Assembly: GCF_014201655.1 (NCBI RefSeq)
Contig: NZ_JACHEX010000002.1
Location: 1 to 64,000, forward strand
Direction: 5' to 3'
From: Thermosipho japonicus
GTDB lineage: Bacteria; Thermotogota; Thermotogae; Thermotogales; Fervidobacteriaceae
DNA length: 64,000 nucleotides
Part shown: piece after piece, positions 1 through 8,653 of the stretch
Layout: each line of letters begins with the position of its first letter
Position numbering within the stretch: position 1 is the first letter of the stretch
Program-made: the position numbers and the translations under genes
The notes under the pieces: generated by a model
Databases searched by the model: none
Told to the model about the DNA's origin: nothing
The model's input: only the letters and a program-made list of their open reading frames with translations

Positions 1-456
1 CCTTCAAGACAAACAATACACTATAGATTGAAAAGATTATCAAAAAAGAAAGTAAGTAAGAAATTAAAAAGACTTTTTAGCACACTGCTAGTTATTGAAG
101 ATAAAGAAATTAGAGGAAAGAAGAAGAGACTCCATCTATTATATGAAGCAAAGAAAAAAGTGTTATTAGATTTTGAGATAGGAAATAATAGAGAAGTAGA
201 ACATGCAGAAATTATGTTAGAAGATATAGAAGGTTCGATACTCTTAGCAGATAGGGGGTACTGGCAATGGGAGTTTATTGAAGAAATGAAAGAAAAGATG
301 AAGTTATATGTAAGACCTAGGGGAAGAAAAGGAAAAGAATTCATGGAAAGAGAAATAGATAGGTTGATATATAGCAAAAGATGGGAGATAGAATGGTATA
401 TAGAAAGGCTGAAGCAGAGGATAAAGATGAGAGGAATGAATGAAAGAACGCAGTAG
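1..456 (+). pseudogene. Decayed DDE transposase (IS4-like), 5' part, cut by the window edge
   Basis: The reading frame is already open at base 1, so the gene begins outside the window. The visible product carries a D-R-G-Y motif (LLADRGYWQW), typical of the second catalytic Asp region, and an IEWYIERLK helix that would hold the catalytic Glu. Translation stops at a TAG at 454-456. If the IS256 element at 469-2057 and one copy of its target duplication are removed, the frame continues past this stop (HVIFYGLKNAK) and, after one extra base near 2087, into a plausible transposase C-terminus ending at 2183. The gene therefore carries one nonsense codon, one frameshift and one insertion. The exact IS family is uncertain. 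Confidence 0.7.
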
Positions 457-460
457 CATG

Positions 461-468
461 TAATTTTT
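461..468. repeat. Target site duplication of the IS256 element, left copy
   Basis: TAATTTTT lies directly outside the left end TGTGTAAAT and is repeated exactly at 2058-2065 outside the right end ATTTACACA. Eight to nine bases is the known duplication size for the IS256 family. Confidence 0.85.
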
Positions 469-2057
469 TGTGTAAATACCTCTTCTTGGATGGTAATAAA
501 TTAATTAAATTGGATTATAATTCTTAAATTATCTTCATGTGATTTATCGTCTATATTGTAATATGCTTTAATAGTAATTTCTAAAAGTTTTTAATGTGAG
601 TTTTTGAAAAAAACACCTTTTTGCAATTTTTACTGCAAGATTTAACATTATTAAATTAAGAATATATTTTTAGCGTTAGTTTTTAGTATTTGGTTTATTA
701 TTGATTATTACAGGTTTTGGAATTTAGTTGCATTAAGAATTATAGACGTATTTTGTGATTTTTTCTTTGAAAAAGATGGATAGTTCGTTTAGGACTTTGC
801 TCCAGTTTCTATATCGAGCTGTCCATCTTTTTGTTGCATCTATTGTTGCTAAATATAATATTTTTAATAACGCATCATCATTTGGAAAAGATGTTTTATT
901 TTTAGTCACTTTTCTATATTGCCTATTCAATGATTCTATTACATTTGTTGTGTACATTATTTTTCTTACTTCATCACCATATTCAAAATATGGCGATATT
1001 GTTTCCCAATGTTTTTCCCAACTTTCTAATGCCAATTTATACTTTGTCCATTTATTTTCTTTTAAATCCTGTAGATTTGAGTAGGCTATATCTTTATTGG
1101 GTGCTTTATATACTTTTTTAAATCATTTACAAGTTCTTTTCTATCCTTGTAATTAACATATTTTAAAGTATTTCTTATTTGATGTATTATACACCTTTGT
1201 ACTACAGTATCAGGGAATGCTGCTTTAATTGCTTGAGGAAATCCTGTTAATCCATCTACTGAAGCTATTAATATATCTTTAACTCCTCTATTTTTTAAAT
1301 CATTTAATACTCTTAACCAGAATTTTGATGATTCTATTTCACCTATGTATATACCAAGCACTTCTTTAAATCCATCAATATTTACACCTATTACAACATA
1401 TGCTGTCTTTTTAATTATCTCACCATCATCTTTTACTTTAAATACTATCCCATCCATGAAAACAAAAGTGTATATCTCTTCTAATGGTCTGCTTTGCCAT
1501 TCTCTAATCTCTGGTAATATCTTATTAGTAATTTTACTTATCATTTCAGCTGATAATTCTACACCATATATATCTTCAACATTCTTAGTTATATCTTTCG
1601 TACTTAATCCTAAACCATACATCTCTATTATTCTACTTTCAATATCTGAGATATCCCTTTTATACTTTGGTATTATTTTCGGTTCATATACCCCTTTTCT
1701 ATCTCTGGGAATTTTCAATTCTATCTCACCCATGCTTGATCTTACCTTTTTTGAGCTGTATCCATTTCTGGAGTTATCCGTCTCTTTATTTTCCTTATCG
1801 TATTTCTCATATCCTAATTCATCTTCTAATTCCGTTTCTAACATTTCTTGTATTATTGGTCCCATCAATTCTTTAATCTTGTCATATACGTCTTTCATTG
1901 TATTTACTTCTGGATCCCTTGCTATTAACTTTGCTAATTTTTCAATGTTACTTTCTTCCTTTTTCTTCTTCTTTACCATTTAAAATACCCCCTTCTTGGT
2001 TTTATTTTACCATACCAAGAAGAGGGGTACCTATTTCCTATATTTTTCATTTACACA
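469..2057 (-). mobile_element. IS256-family insertion sequence, 1589 bp
   Basis: The element begins TGTGTAAAT and ends ATTTACACA. A second shared block, CCTCTTCTTGG followed by ATGGTAA with small differences, lies further in at each end. The left end lacks about 20 bases between the two blocks that are present at the right end. It is flanked by exact 8-bp duplications (461-468 and 2058-2065). It holds one transposase gene on the minus strand (733-1979), and 477-732 is non-coding AT-rich sequence inside the element. It lies inside an older broken transposase gene. Confidence 0.85.
733..1979 (-). pseudogene. IS256/Mutator-type transposase with one frameshift at an A6 run
   Basis: Two frames together encode about 415 residues, the normal length for this family. 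The first frame (1979 down to 1086, 297 aa) has the first catalytic Asp in FVFMDGIVFKV and the second in ASVDGLTGFPQAI. The second frame, ending at 733, has the catalytic Glu in NVIESLNRQYRK. The switch lies at a run of six T on the plus strand (1114-1119). With seven bases the frame would read NDLKKVYKAPNKDIAYSN without a break. All three catalytic residues are otherwise intact, so this is either a very recent inactivation, a sequencing error at a homopolymer, or expression by slippage. Confidence 0.85.
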
Positions 2058-2065
2058 TAATTTTT
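2058..2065. repeat. Target site duplication of the IS256 element, right copy
   Basis: TAATTTTT, identical to 461-468, directly follows the right end ATTTACACA. Confidence 0.85.
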
Positions 2066-2183
2066 TATGGTCTCAAGAACGCTAAAGGCACAGATTACAT
2101 ATATGTTACTGGGGCAGCAGTTAACAATGTTAATAGAGACACTCTCTGCTCATCCTAAAATGATTAGACTGATTGACAAATAA
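2066..2183 (+). pseudogene. Decayed DDE transposase, 3' part beyond the IS256 insertion
   Basis: This stretch continues the gene at 1-456. In the joined sequence the frame reads FYGLKNAK, and after removing one extra G near 2087 it reads AQITYMLLGQQLTMLI and on to a stop at 2181-2183. The hydrophobic helical C-terminus fits a transposase tail. It is not expressed as such, because it is separated from the 5' part by 1.6 kb of IS256. Confidence 0.6.
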
Positions 2184-2620
2184 TTTTTACATTGGCCAGG
2201 GTGGACAACTTCAAATAGGATAAGTTGTAATTGTTTCTATTAACACTGCTAACTGCTCCCTAGAACATGTAGGTAACTGTGATTTATCATCTTCTCATAA
2301 ATTCTTACCCTTGATTTCAAATATACTTTCAACTTTTTTTACATTTCAACAAATCCAGTCACTAGTATACATTATTTGCTATTTACATTCTAATTTAACT
2401 TATTTTTACTTTGCCTAGATTCAATTTAATTAAAAGAACAAAAACTTTTGTAGTAATTTTTCGTTTAAAAACAAATAAAAAATATATTTTGAGTTATAAT
2501 GGCTAACTTTAAAACACAAGTTAAAAACATTAATATTATCAAATGAATTGTTACTACACAACTTTCAAGTCATCCAAGATAACTTCAATATTTCTTAAAA
2601 ACTAAGCATCTAATTAATTT
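2184..2620. other. Non-coding AT-rich stretch
   Basis: I see no credible gene on either strand. The first 100 bases, which are richer in GC, may be the remaining outer end of the older insertion sequence, since they directly follow its transposase stop. No matching inverted end is available within the window to prove this. Confidence 0.4.
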
Positions 2621-2656
2621 AAAAATACCCCATCCTTTTTCATCCTGGATGGGGTA
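2621..2656 (-). terminator. Rho-independent terminator of the SlyD-like gene
   Basis: TACCCCATCC (2626-2635) pairs with GGATGGGGTA (2647-2656), a perfect 10-bp stem with an 11-base loop. On the minus strand it is followed by five T. It lies 41 bases after the stop of the isomerase gene. Confidence 0.85.
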
Positions 2657-2697
2657 TACAATAACACATTTCTTTATTGTCTTAATATAGACAATCA

Positions 2698-3117
2698 TTA
2701 ACCTATAGAAACTATCTCTACTTCAAACACTAAGTTTTTCCCTGCAAGTGGATGATTTGCATCTAAATAAGCCATGTCATCTTTTATATCACTTACTCTA
2801 ACAACAAAGCTACTACCATCTGGTTGATGAACTTCCAACAAATGATCCACCGCAACATCTTCTGGAAGCTTTGACTTTTCAACTGGAAAAATAAGATCTT
2901 CTCTATAAGGCCCATATGCCTTTTCAAAAGGAACATTGATTGTCTTTTTTTCTCCAACTTCCATACCCATCAAACCTTCTTCAAATCCTGGAATAACTTG
3001 GTTCATACCAACTACAAATTCTAATGGCTCTTTCCCAACTGAACTGTCAAAAACTTCTCCGTCCTCAAATTTTCCGACATAATGGACTTTAACTTTGTCT
3101 CCACTTTTAATACCCAT
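2698..3117 (-). CDS. slyD: FKBP-type peptidyl-prolyl isomerase, SlyD-like
   Basis: A 139-residue cytoplasmic protein folding enzyme that isomerises X-Pro bonds and has chaperone activity. The N-terminal FKBP half (KVHYVGKFEDGEVFDSS, then PLEFVVGMNQVIPGFEEGLMG) is interrupted by an insert-in-flap chaperone segment with the SlyD hallmark DANHPLAGKNL, and the FKBP strand FEVEIVSI closes the fold. No His-rich nickel-binding tail is present, unlike E. coli SlyD. I chose the ATG at 3117 because GAGGTGA lies five bases upstream; an in-frame GTG at 3126 overlaps that site. It is a single-gene unit with its own promoter and terminator. Confidence 0.92.
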   Translation of the reverse strand: MGIKSGDKVKVHYVGKFEDGEVFDSSVGKEPLEFVVGMNQVIPGFEEGLMGMEVGEKKTINVPFEKAYGPYREDLIFPVEKSKLPEDVAVDHLLEVHQPDGSSFVVRVSDIKDDMAYLDANHPLAGKNLVFEVEIVSIG

Positions 3118-3149
3118 GAATATCACCTCACAAAATTTAATACAATTCC

Positions 3150-3177
3150 ATTATACACTATATAGAAAAAAACACAA
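3150..3177 (-). promoter_or_regulatory. Probable promoter of the SlyD-like gene
   Basis: On the minus strand TATAAT (3150-3155) sits 33 bases upstream of the start, with a poor -35 (TTGTGT, 3172-3177) at a 16-base spacing. It lies between the end of the MFS gene and the SlyD start, so the isomerase gene can be expressed independently. Confidence 0.5.
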
Positions 3178-3179
3178 AT

Positions 3180-4382
3180 TTAATCTTTTATCTTAAAAAA
3201 CAAACTCATCAAAAGCAGGATTACCCCTAAAATTGATATTGCTTGTCCAACTCCAAATTTATCTGCAAAAAAACCTAAGACAATCGAAAAAACTGCCGTT
3301 AGTAATGTTTTAGTTTGTGATTCAACCGACAAAACTGAGGCAAGAGCATCAGATTCAACATTGTCTCCTACATAAGAAACTGCTATTGGACGTCTTAAAT
3401 TCTCTAGCACGTACAAAACAATGAAAATCAAAATAGAAATTATATAGAAATTAAAAATATAACTTACTCCCGCAAAAATTACTGATAATGCACCTACAAA
3501 TAATGTCAAATTTAAAGCAAATGAAGAACTTTTCTTTCCAATCTTCCATGAATTTTTAGAGGCATATGAAGTTAAAAGGTAAAGGAAAAAGTACACAATA
3601 CCAATTACAATGGAAGATCTCTTTTTATCATCTAACCACACAAATATTGGAATTGACAATGCAAATGATTCCAAAATAGGTTGCAAATAATCTTTCAGAC
3701 TTTTGAAGATAGCAGAATAACTAGATGTATTTAAAAGTATTTTTAAAACCCTCCAGCTTGCAACAGCATCTATAAAGTCTTTTAAAGTTTGTTTTTTTGT
3801 CTTTTTTTTCTCAGCTTTATCAAGTTCATTAGGATAAGTTGCAAGGTTGATCAAATTCAATACATAAGGAAGAATTGCAATAAAAAACACTGTTCTATAA
3901 TTTCCACTTACAAAAACAATTGACGCAGCAATAAGAGAATTAAGTGCTGAGCCAAGTTGGGAAGCTGCTCTTGTTGCACCATAATATTGAACCTTTAAAT
4001 CATACATACCATTAAGTTTTAAATATTGAAAAATCATGGCTTTGTGAGTTCCTGTCCTAAAAGCGTCTCCAAAAGAAAAAAAGATCATTGCAAGTATGAA
4101 CAAATAAAATGATCTTGAAAAATAAAAAATCAAAAAGGAAACGATATATGATATCATAGAAAAAATCATAGATTTTTTTCGCCCATACAAATCTGCAACC
4201 ACACCAGTTGGAATTTCTAAAATGTTAGTTGCAATGCTTTTAATTGAATAAAGAACTCCAATTTGAAGATAGCTAAGACCAGAAGAAAGAAAAAACAGTA
4301 TTAAAAAAGGTTCAAAAAAACGCAAATTTTTAAAAAAACCATACATTTGAAATTTCCTAAACTGTTTATCCTTTTTTATCAT
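3180..4382 (-). CDS. Major facilitator superfamily transporter
   Basis: A 400-residue inner membrane protein with about 12 hydrophobic segments. The conserved loop 2-3 motif of MFS carriers is visible as GVVADLYGRKKS near residue 65. The substrate cannot be read from sequence. The gene overlaps the upstream radical SAM gene by 17 bases and has its own ribosome site GAGGTG seven bases before ATG 4382, so the two are translationally coupled. This suggests export or uptake of something made or used by the radical SAM enzyme. The many Lys/Phe residues follow the AT-rich base composition. Confidence 0.85.
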   Translation of the reverse strand: MIKKDKQFRKFQMYGFFKNLRFFEPFLILFFLSSGLSYLQIGVLYSIKSIATNILEIPTGVVADLYGRKKSMIFSMISYIVSFLIFYFSRSFYLFILAMIFFSFGDAFRTGTHKAMIFQYLKLNGMYDLKVQYYGATRAASQLGSALNSLIAASIVFVSGNYRTVFFIAILPYVLNLINLATYPNELDKAEKKKTKKQTLKDFIDAVASWRVLKILLNTSSYSAIFKSLKDYLQPILESFALSIPIFVWLDDKKRSSIVIGIVYFFLYLLTSYASKNSWKIGKKSSSFALNLTLFVGALSVIFAGVSYIFNFYIISILIFIVLYVLENLRRPIAVSYVGDNVESDALASVLSVESQTKTLLTAVFSIVLGFFADKFGVGQAISILGVILLLMSLFFKIKD

Positions 4383-5316
4383 TTACATGCACCTCACAAA
4401 ATATTGGATCATAATCTAGTCCCAACTTCTTTGCAAATGCTCTACAACCACCAAAGCAACTGTTAAAATAAGGGCAACTTTTGCAACTTGCGATCAAATC
4501 ATCAGGATTATAACTTTCCCAAATTTGCTTAAATGGTACCTCCTTCAAATTTCCCATATAATATTCTTTGTCATATCTAAAATGGCCACAAGGGACAACC
4601 GTCCCATCAACCAACACGGAAGCATGTTCTCTTCCCGCAGTACAAAGTCCACCAGAAATACTTTCCTCAACATAAAATGTTATTTTACCTTTATACTTTT
4701 TAATAATCCCTCTGACATATTCTATCTCATCTTTAGACGGCAAAAGTAAATCCTTATAAAACTCTCCTCTGCCTACAGGAACAAATCTATCTACATAAAG
4801 TGAAACATTATGTTCTATTGCAAATTTAACCATCTCTTCAAAATGTTCATAATTAATCTTATTTACAACATGTAATACTGTAACATCAAATCCTTCTTCC
4901 AGAAAATTTATAAATCCTTTATATGTTTTTTCAAATGCACCAGGTCCTCTAACAAAATCATGAATTTCTGGAATATGCCCATCAAATGAAATTCCTACCT
5001 TTAATTGTGGATAAACATCCTTAATCTTTTTAACAATCTCTTTGCTTGCAAGTGATGCATTGGTATTTAACATAACATCGAGTCCAATACTTGCAGCATA
5101 AGAAATGATATCAATAATATCCTGCCTTATTAAAGGCTCCCCACCAATTAGATCAACAATTTCAACATTTGCATCTTTTAAATCATGTAATACCTTTTTC
5201 ACTTCATCAAAAGAAAGCTCATTAGATGACTTTTTACCTGCATTACAATAGCAATGTTTACATGAATAATTGCAAGCAGTCGTGAGTTCAAACTCGATTA
5301 TCTTTGGATACCGCAT
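4366..5316 (-). CDS. Radical SAM protein with SPASM-type C-terminal cluster domain
   Basis: A 316-residue iron-sulfur enzyme. The AdoMet cluster ligands are C15, C19 and C22 (TACNYSCKHC), followed by GGEPLIR, the AdoMet-binding GGE motif. The C-terminal quarter carries a SPASM-like series of cysteines (GLCTAG, VVPCGHF, then SCKSCPYFNSCFGGC), which in this family bind auxiliary 4Fe-4S clusters. SPASM enzymes typically modify ribosomal peptides or act as anaerobic sulfatase maturases. No precursor peptide or sulfatase gene is visible nearby, so the substrate is unknown. GGGGGAG seven bases before ATG 5316 supports the start. It is coupled to the MFS gene downstream. Confidence 0.85.
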   Translation of the reverse strand: MRYPKIIEFELTTACNYSCKHCYCNAGKKSSNELSFDEVKKVLHDLKDANVEIVDLIGGEPLIRQDIIDIISYAASIGLDVMLNTNASLASKEIVKKIKDVYPQLKVGISFDGHIPEIHDFVRGPGAFEKTYKGFINFLEEGFDVTVLHVVNKINYEHFEEMVKFAIEHNVSLYVDRFVPVGRGEFYKDLLLPSKDEIEYVRGIIKKYKGKITFYVEESISGGLCTAGREHASVLVDGTVVPCGHFRYDKEYYMGNLKEVPFKQIWESYNPDDLIASCKSCPYFNSCFGGCRAFAKKLGLDYDPIFCEVHVNDKKG

Positions 5317-5415
5317 ATCTCTCCCCCTTTTCTTAAGTTTTTACCTATATTAGTATATACCATATTCTTTAAAATTATGATAAAATCTTGTTAGAAAATA
5401 AGAAGGAGGGATACA

Positions 5416-6432
5416 GTGAACACTAAAGATTTGTTACTAAAGTTATCATCAATTCATGGACCATCGGGATATGAGTACAAGGCAACAAAAGAAATTGAAA
5501 ATATTATGAAAGACTTAGTAGATGAATGTCATTATACGAAAGTTGGAAGTTTAGTTTGTGTAAAAAAAGGGGAAGGTAAAGGTAAAATAGGCCTTTTTGC
5601 ACACGTTGACCAACTTGGTTTTGTAATTTCGAAGATAACAGATGATGGTTTTGCATATGTTGCTGGTATAGGTGGATGGGATCCAAAAACTGTAATTGGT
5701 CAAAGAGCAAAAATCTATTCAAAAAATAGAGAGTTTTACGGAGTTTTTGGATTTTTAGCACCACACCTTCAAAAAGCAGAAGATAGAAAAAAAATACCAA
5801 CTTTTAATTATTTGTTCCTTGATATAAGTATGAACGAAAATTGGAAAGAAATTCAAGTTGGAGATATTGTAATGTTAGATGAAATTGAAGGATTTGAAAA
5901 AAACAACATCGTATACGCACCTGCACTTGACAATAGAGCAAGTTGTGTTTCACTAATTAAAACTGCTGAAATACTTAAAAAAATAAAACATCAATTTGAT
6001 GTTTACTTTATTTTTTCCACTCAAGAAGAAATAGGTGGTCCAGGTGCTCCTACAGCAGCATACTTTGCAGACCTTGACTATGCATTTGTAATAGATGTTA
6101 CACATGGAGATGAATCAATTCCAGGATTTAGAAAAATAGAAATCAATAAGGGTCCTGTTGTGGCCGTTGGACCTGTTGTAGATAAAGAATTTAACGAAAA
6201 AGTACAAAATGTATCAAGTCAATATAACATAAAGATACAATACGAGCCTATTCCAAGAAGAAGTGGTACAGATACAGACGCAGTCCAACTTGTAAAGGCT
6301 GGTGTAAAAACTCAATTGATATCAATTCCATTAAAGTACATGCATACACCATATGAAAAGGTTCATGTAAATGATATTGAAAATACAGCAAAGCTTATGG
6401 CATTCACCATTTCAGAATTGGAGGTGCAATAA
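5416..6432 (+). CDS. M42 family metallo-aminopeptidase (first of a pair)
   Basis: A 338-residue cytoplasmic peptidase of the tetrahedral (TET) aminopeptidase family, which trims short peptides. Metal-site residues are visible: AHVDQLGF (His and Asp), PALDNRASC (bridging Asp), EEIGGPGA (catalytic and ligand Glu pair), VIDVTHGD (Asp ligand) and YMHTPYEKV (His ligand). Start is GTG 5416, with AAGGAGGG seven bases upstream. The stop is directly followed by the ATG of a second M42 gene, so the two are co-expressed. Confidence 0.92.
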   Translation: MNTKDLLLKLSSIHGPSGYEYKATKEIENIMKDLVDECHYTKVGSLVCVKKGEGKGKIGLFAHVDQLGFVISKITDDGFAYVAGIGGWDPKTVIGQRAKIYSKNREFYGVFGFLAPHLQKAEDRKKIPTFNYLFLDISMNENWKEIQVGDIVMLDEIEGFEKNNIVYAPALDNRASCVSLIKTAEILKKIKHQFDVYFIFSTQEEIGGPGAPTAAYFADLDYAFVIDVTHGDESIPGFRKIEINKGPVVAVGPVVDKEFNEKVQNVSSQYNIKIQYEPIPRRSGTDTDAVQLVKAGVKTQLISIPLKYMHTPYEKVHVNDIENTAKLMAFTISELEVQ

Positions 6433-7440
6433 ATGTATTTAAAAGAACTCTCTGAAATAAATGGAGTCTCAGGAAATGAAAAGAAAGTAAGAGACTTTAT
6501 CATAGGAAAGATAAAAGATAAAGTTGATAAATTTTGGGTAGATAGAATGGGAAATTTAATTGCTTTTAAGAAAGGAAATGGAAAGGCAAAAGTTGTTTTG
6601 GATGCACACATGGACGAAGTTGGCTTCATGGTTACAAATATTGAAGAAGATGGATCACTTTCTTTTATGCCAGTTGGCGGAGTAGATCCAAGGGTAGTAA
6701 TCGGTAAAAAAGTTATTATTAACGATGAAATAATAGGTGTTATTGGTTTTAAAGCAATTCACTTGCAAGATGATCCATATAAAGCTCCTGAATTTTCACA
6801 ATTAAAAATTGATGCAGGATTTTCTTCAAAGGCAGAAGCAGAAAAAAAGGTTAAAATAGGTGATTACGTTGCATTTACAACAAAATACAAAGAAATTGGC
6901 AACTTTGCAACTGGTAAAGCATTTGACGATAGAGGCGGCTGTAGCATTTTAATAGATTTAATTGAAAGTAATATAAAAAGTGACTATGACCTCTATTTTG
7001 TATTTAGCGTTCAAGAAGAAACAGGTCTTCGTGGTGCAGCAGTTATTAGCGAACAAATAAAACCAGATTTTGCAATTGCACTTGAAACAACTACAGCTGG
7101 TGATAATCCTGAGTTAGATAAGTCCCAATGGGCAACTCATATTGGTGATGGACCAGCTTTGACATTTTTACATTCAGGCTATGTCATCGATAAAGACTTA
7201 TTTGATGCACTTGTTGATACTGCAAAGAAAAATAACATTCCATTTCAGTATAAAAGAAGAACCGCCGGTGGAACAAATGCTGCAAGGTATGCAAGAAGTA
7301 CATACGGTGTTCCTGCTGCAGTAATTTCAATTCCTTCAAGATACATTCACAGCCCTATAATAGTAATAAGCCTTGATGATTATAAAAACAGTGTTTTACT
7401 AGTTAAAAAATTTCTCGAAAGTGCTCCAGTGGTAAAATAA
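6433..7440 (+). CDS. M42 family metallo-aminopeptidase (second of a pair)
   Basis: A 335-residue paralogue of the preceding gene with the same metal-site pattern: DAHMDEVGF, AFDDRGGC, EETGLRGA, ALETTTAGD (Glu in place of the Asp ligand of the first copy, a common M42 variant) and YIHSPIIV. ATG 6433 touches the preceding stop, and GGAGGTG lies six bases upstream. Co-translation would allow mixed complexes, as known for some archaeal TET peptidases, but here that is only inference. The differing ligand and substrate loops suggest a different side-chain preference. Confidence 0.92.
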   Translation: MYLKELSEINGVSGNEKKVRDFIIGKIKDKVDKFWVDRMGNLIAFKKGNGKAKVVLDAHMDEVGFMVTNIEEDGSLSFMPVGGVDPRVVIGKKVIINDEIIGVIGFKAIHLQDDPYKAPEFSQLKIDAGFSSKAEAEKKVKIGDYVAFTTKYKEIGNFATGKAFDDRGGCSILIDLIESNIKSDYDLYFVFSVQEETGLRGAAVISEQIKPDFAIALETTTAGDNPELDKSQWATHIGDGPALTFLHSGYVIDKDLFDALVDTAKKNNIPFQYKRRTAGGTNAARYARSTYGVPAAVISIPSRYIHSPIIVISLDDYKNSVLLVKKFLESAPVVK

Positions 7441-7462
7441 AACCCTAAATTAATATCGCACT

Positions 7463-7510
7463 AAAAAACATGACCCTGAAAAATTCAGGGTCATGTTTTC
7501 TTTTTTTTAC
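7463..7510. terminator. Bidirectional terminator between the M42 pair and rpoZ
   Basis: AACATGACCCTGAA (7467-7480) pairs with TTCAGGGTCATGTT (7484-7497), a 14-bp stem with a three-base loop. T-rich sequence follows on the plus strand and A6 precedes it, so it can stop transcripts from both convergent operons. Confidence 0.85.
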
Positions 7511-7740
7511 TTTACATTTGGAATTAAAACTTTCAAAATCTCTTCGTTCTTAATCCTTATATAACCTTCACTCAATTCCTTTAATGCAATACTTACATAG
7601 TTGTTATCCCATGTCTCAACATATGGTTTTGCGAATTCCTTTAAATTTTCTGCACGTTTTGCCGCTGCAATTGGGATAGCAAATTTGTAGGGAATTCTCT
7701 TTAGTAGTTCATCATAGTTAATTACCGGTCTCACTTTCAC
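7507..7740 (-). CDS. rpoZ: RNA polymerase omega subunit
   Basis: A 77-residue protein matching the Thermotogales omega subunit: short, starting with [26 protein letters not shown], then [16 protein letters not shown]. It helps assemble RNA polymerase by chaperoning the beta' subunit. It overlaps the end of gmk by 23 bases in the conserved yicC-remA-gmk-rpoZ order. Two GTG starts are possible. The upstream one (7740) touches the GGGGTGA site, so the one at 7734 may be used instead. Confidence 0.88.
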   Translation of the reverse strand: MKVRPVINYDELLKRIPYKFAIPIAAAKRAENLKEFAKPYVETWDNNYVSIALKELSEGYIRIKNEEILKVLIPNVK

Positions 7741-8350
7741 TCACCCCTTTAAAAAGCCGTTTTATCAATGCTTCGTCTAAAATTCTCCTTGTTCTGTACG
7801 ATTCAGCTGTAATAATAGATTTCATTGCAAGTATAGACTTTTCAAGATCGCTATTGACTATTAAATAATCAAATTCCACAATTTTTGACATTTCCCACTT
7901 TGCATTTTCAAGCCTTTTTAACATTGACTGGCTATTTTCAGTTCCTCTTTTTAAAAGTCTCTCCTTTAAAACTTCATAACTTGGTGGTGCAACAAAGATA
8001 AAAACCGCATCATCAAAATTTCTCTTTACCTGCAACGCTCCTTGTACATCTATATCCAATATTATTCTATTACCTTTTTCAATATTTTCAAGTACAAATT
8101 TTTTTGGTGTTCCATACAAATTTCCATGCACTTCAGCCCATTCTAAAAATTCGCCTTTTTCTCTCATTTCAATAAACTTATCTCTACTTACAAAAAAATA
8201 ATCTACACCATCAACTTCTCCTGGACGTGGTGGGCGTGTAGTACACGAAACAGAAAAAACTATATTCTCTAATTTATTCATAAGGGCACTAATAATACTT
8301 GTTTTTCCAACTCCTGATGGTCCACTAACTACAAACAAAGTCCCCTTCAT
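7718..8350 (-). CDS. gmk: Guanylate kinase
   Basis: A 210-residue nucleotide kinase converting GMP and ATP to GDP and ADP. The P-loop [10 protein letters not shown] lies at residues 9-18. The GMP-binding segment follows ([24 protein letters not shown]), with the typical [15 protein letters not shown] lid and a C-terminal helix. I chose ATG 8350, which begins one base after the remA stop and has AAAGGGAT upstream, rather than a longer in-frame start at 8377. In many bacteria gmk is cotranscribed with rpoZ, as here. Confidence 0.95.
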   Translation of the reverse strand: MKGTLFVVSGPSGVGKTSIISALMNKLENIVFSVSCTTRPPRPGEVDGVDYFFVSRDKFIEMREKGEFLEWAEVHGNLYGTPKKFVLENIEKGNRIILDIDVQGALQVKRNFDDAVFIFVAPPSYEVLKERLLKRGTENSQSMLKRLENAKWEMSKIVEFDYLIVNSDLEKSILAMKSIITAESYRTRRILDEALIKRLFKGVSESETGN

Positions 8351-8351
8351 A

Positions 8352-8636
8352 TTATCCCTTTCTTCTAATCTTGTCAAGTTGTTCTTCTATTTCAAAGAAT
8401 GATTGCATAAACCTTTGGGCAATAGTTTCTGGTTGAATTGCACTTAAAATTATATGGTTACTATCGGAAATTAGGATAGCTCTTGTTTTTCTACCGTATG
8501 TTGCATCTATAAGCTTTCCTTCTTCCTTTGCATCTTCTTTTAGTCTTTTAAGTGGTGCACTTTCAGGATTAACAATTGCTACAATCCTGTCACCTGCAAT
8601 TACGTTTCCAAAACCAATATTAATTAAACCAAACAT
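8352..8636 (-). CDS. remA: RemA/DUF370 family DNA-binding regulator
   Basis: A 94-residue protein with the characteristic [27 protein letters not shown] start and [27 protein letters not shown] core of the DUF370 family. In Bacillus subtilis RemA is a DNA-binding activator of biofilm matrix and osmoprotection genes. The role in Thermotogales is not established. Its place between yicC and gmk is conserved across many genomes. The ATG at 8636 has GGGAGG upstream at a good distance; the GTG at 8645 would overlap that site. Confidence 0.88.
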   Translation of the reverse strand: MFGLINIGFGNVIAGDRIVAIVNPESAPLKRLKEDAKEEGKLIDATYGRKTRAILISDSNHIILSAIQPETIAQRFMQSFFEIEEQLDKIRRKG

Positions 8637-8653
8637 AAAATACACCTCCCAAA

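Noticed and set aside
1345-1983. Plus-strand frame of 212 codons
   Set aside because: It is the complement of the IS256 transposase; its product is a low-complexity mix rich in Ile, Ser and Leu with no family pattern.
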